A stretch of 25,592 bases of DNA. Origin: Crocinitomicaceae bacterium. GTDB taxonomy: Bacteria > Bacteroidota > Bacteroidia > Flavobacteriales_D > Crocinitomicaceae. Below, piece by piece: positions 24,117-25,592 of this stretch. Numbering within the stretch: position 1 is the first letter of the stretch; each line of letters opens with the position of its first letter. A program made the position numbers and the translations under genes. Where the stretch lies: positions 1 to 25,592 of the forward strand of contig JALWLM010000131.1 in the NCBI GenBank assembly GCA_027084145.1, read 5' to 3'. The notes below the pieces were generated by a model. That model made no database searches. It saw only the letters and a program-made list of their open reading frames with translations, and had not been told where the DNA came from.

Positions 24117-25463
24117 TTAATAGTGGCATTTAGCACACTCCCATCCTCCTAATTCTCTAACGGTTACTTTACCGTCCTCTAAATATTTTTCATACAGACC
24201 TTTGTCATGCTCAATTAAACGTTTATGAAGCTCGTCATAATATCCGTTTTTCTTGGAGTTTAAAGGCCCGGAGGAAACCTCTTTTTCATTGTGACATTCA
24301 ATACACCACCCCATAGTTAGGGTTCTTTTGGTTAACTTGATATTTCCTTCAACAGCATTTAATTCTTCAACAGTTTGAACTTTTGCCGTTTCTTTCATTT
24401 TAGTCATATCTCCGTGACATTGTTTACAATCAACTCCACCTGCAACTACGTGCTGAGAGTGATTGAAATAAACGTGATCAGGTAAGACATGTACCTTGTT
24501 CCAAACAATAGGCTTTTGTTCCCCTGTATATTTACCTCCTCCTGCGGGGTCAAACCCTGCAGCTTCATATATTTTTGCTATTTTCTTCTCTTGCTCCGGG
24601 GTGCTTCCTGATATTTGTTTGTGGCAATTCATACAAACATTAATAGTTGGCAATCCTGCGGTTTTTGATTTTTCAACAGAGTTATGACAGTATTTACAAT
24701 CTATACCGTTTGTACCCGCGTGTACAGAGTGAGGGAATTCTATTGGTTGAGATGGTTGGTAGCCTTCAACAACTCCAATTTGATAAAGACCTAAGAATAA
24801 AATAACGACTAACGCCATAACAAACAAAACAGCTCCTACCACAACTTTTTTTCTGTTTTCCCATGCCCATCTTCTAAGTTCTTCATTAAAAGATAGTTTT
24901 TCATACTCTTCATTTGATAAACTTGCTGCCGCAGCTTTAAATTGCTTTCTTACACTAGAGATAATAATCGTTAAAGTAAGAAGGATTAAAGCTATAATAG
25001 CCCAAACCCAAAGCGTTGACTTTTCTTTTTTAATAACATTTGCATCACCTCCTTGATCATTGGCAGTCGCAGAAGATTCTGTTTTTTGTTCTTGTGAATC
25101 TATCCAGTCAAAAATAGCATCAATTTGCTCCTTTGTCAAATCTGGAAACTTACTCATGCTGGTTGCTGACCAGTTAACTACTTCTGCAGCGTAAGGGTCA
25201 GATGCGGCTGCATTCTCAAAGTTATTAACCCATTGGTAAATGCTACCTTCTTTAGCGCCATTTTCTTCCCATTTTTGGCGAACCTTATAAAGCTTCGGCC
25301 CTGTTCCGTCTTTAAATACTTGATGGCAAGTTGCACATTTAACCTTAAAAAGCTTCTCTCCTTCGTCTTGTGCTACAGAGTAAGTAGCGAACAACAAAAC
25401 TGCGATAAAGCTTAATCCCAAACTTTTAATCTTTATAAACATCTGATTATTAGATATTTTCAT
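24117..25463 (-). CDS. actA: ACIII subunit ActA: hexahaem c-type cytochrome (monohaem domain, two membrane segments, pentahaem domain)
   Basis: Periplasmic multihaem subunit of ACIII. 448 aa with six CXXCH motifs at residues 43-47, 256-260, 277-281, 346-350, 387-391 and 443-447. Layout: signal peptide (to about A31), a class I-like monohaem domain with Met103 as likely sixth ligand, an Ala/Ser/Glu-rich linker, a membrane segment (151-168), a second one (207-229), then the pentahaem domain typical of ActA. ATG 25463 is used; an in-frame ATG at 25442 would still keep the signal peptide. First gene of the operon; upstream lie a -7 box, an 18-bp palindrome and GTGACA repeats. The identity is clear; the electron route through the extra haem domain is inferred. 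Confidence 0.95.
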   Translation of the reverse strand: MKISNNQMFIKIKSLGLSFIAVLLFATYSVAQDEGEKLFKVKCATCHQVFKDGTGPKLYKVRQKWEENGAKEGSIYQWVNNFENAAASDPYAAEVVNWSATSMSKFPDLTKEQIDAIFDWIDSQEQKTESSATANDQGGDANVIKKEKSTLWVWAIIALILLTLTIIISSVRKQFKAAAASLSNEEYEKLSFNEELRRWAWENRKKVVVGAVLFVMALVVILFLGLYQIGVVEGYQPSQPIEFPHSVHAGTNGIDCKYCHNSVEKSKTAGLPTINVCMNCHKQISGSTPEQEKKIAKIYEAAGFDPAGGGKYTGEQKPIVWNKVHVLPDHVYFNHSQHVVAGGVDCKQCHGDMTKMKETAKVQTVEELNAVEGNIKLTKRTLTMGWCIECHNEKEVSSGPLNSKKNGYYDELHKRLIEHDKGLYEKYLEDGKVTVRELGGWECAKCHY

Positions 25464-25485
25464 ATAAAACTTGTTACATTTTCCA

Positions 25486-25503
25486 CTAAGAAGTACTTCT
25501 TAG
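25486..25503. promoter_or_regulatory. Perfect 18-bp palindrome in the actA leader (candidate operator or 5' mRNA hairpin)
   Basis: CTAAGAAGTACTTCTTAG reads the same on both strands. It lies just downstream of the predicted -7 box (25517-25510) and 23 bases before the actA ATG, so it would cover the start of the transcript. As RNA it can form a 7-bp stem with a GUAC loop. Confidence 0.6.
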
Positions 25504-25509
25504 CACGAG

Positions 25510-25517
25510 CAAATTTA
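25510..25517 (-). promoter_or_regulatory. -7 box of the act-cox operon
   Basis: TAAATTTG on the minus strand, exact TAnnTTTG match, 46 bases before the actA ATG. No TTG at 17-23 bases upstream, so the promoter may depend on an activator; two GTGACA repeats lie in that position. Confidence 0.45.
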
Positions 25518-25535
25518 GTAGAAAACCAATATTAC

Positions 25536-25552
25536 GTGACAGTTTTGTGACA
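25536..25552. repeat. Two GTGACA direct repeats, 11 bases apart, upstream of the act-cox promoter
   Basis: GTGACA at 25536-25541 and 25547-25552 on the plus strand (TGTCAC read with the operon). The 11-base period puts both on the same DNA face, where the -33 contact is expected. Candidate activator or repressor site; short enough that chance cannot be excluded. Confidence 0.4.
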
Positions 25553-25561
25553 ATTTTAATC

Positions 25562-25592
25562 AAAAAAAAACTAATTTAGAATAGTTCTAAAT
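25562..25592 (-). terminator. Possible terminator of a minus-strand gene beyond the right edge
   Basis: On the minus strand ATTTAGAA, CTA, TTCTAAAT (25592-25574) form an 8-bp, AT-rich stem, followed after 3 bases by nine T (25570-25562). The stem is weak and touches the window end, so it may extend further. Confidence 0.4.

Noticed and set aside
1..25592. Mobile elements, CRISPR, tRNA/rRNA, defence or biosynthetic cluster
   Set aside because: No transposase, integrase, repeat array or RNA gene pattern was found; all large frames are housekeeping or respiratory genes with similar base composition.

Overview
The window is one stretch of an AT-rich bacterial chromosome from the phylum Bacteroidota, most likely Flavobacteriales. 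The evidence is the gliding-associated pair gldF-gldG, a complete alternative complex III (ACIII) operon, absence of Shine-Dalgarno motifs, and repeated TAnnTTTG (-7) boxes, sometimes with a TTTG (-33) box, which is the promoter code of this phylum. The genus cannot be told from the sequence. There is no sign of mobile elements, CRISPR, rRNA or tRNA; apart from the two window edges the region is tightly packed housekeeping DNA, with no gene-free stretch longer than about 130 bases.

Left part (1-5.3 kb): a lipoprotein of unknown function cut by the left edge, the site-2 protease RseP and a small conserved protein of unknown function, all on the minus strand; then a RecQ-family helicase (plus strand) whose stop codon overlaps that of a convergent MscS-type channel. 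Middle (5.4-13.4 kb): elongation factor P with a terminator, a DUF2452 protein, gldF, gldG, a DUF4340 membrane protein and the sliding clamp dnaN on the plus strand; converging on them are ruvB and queG, which overlap by 8 bases.

Right part (13.4-25.5 kb): an eight-gene minus-strand respiratory operon, actA-actB-actC-actD-actE-actF-coxB-coxA, running from a leader at about 25.5 kb to a strong terminator at 13.4 kb. ActC/ActF take electrons from menaquinol, ActB relays through Fe-S clusters, ActA and ActE carry c-type haems, and CoxB (CuA) with CoxA (haem/CuB) reduce oxygen: a whole quinol-to-oxygen chain in one transcript, lacking only cytochrome oxidase subunits III/IV, which must be encoded elsewhere.

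Points worth a second look: ActC carries an extra C-terminal helix-hairpin-helix domain on a charged linker; the last 14 codons of actB encode a perfect 15-bp RNA stem; a perfect 18-bp palindrome lies at the predicted transcription start of the respiratory operon, with paired GTGACA repeats upstream; several genes in the left part have the -7 box only 4-6 bases before ATG, predicting leaderless mRNAs; and the ruvB promoter is interleaved with the terminator of the respiratory operon. No wholly unknown multi-gene system was found.
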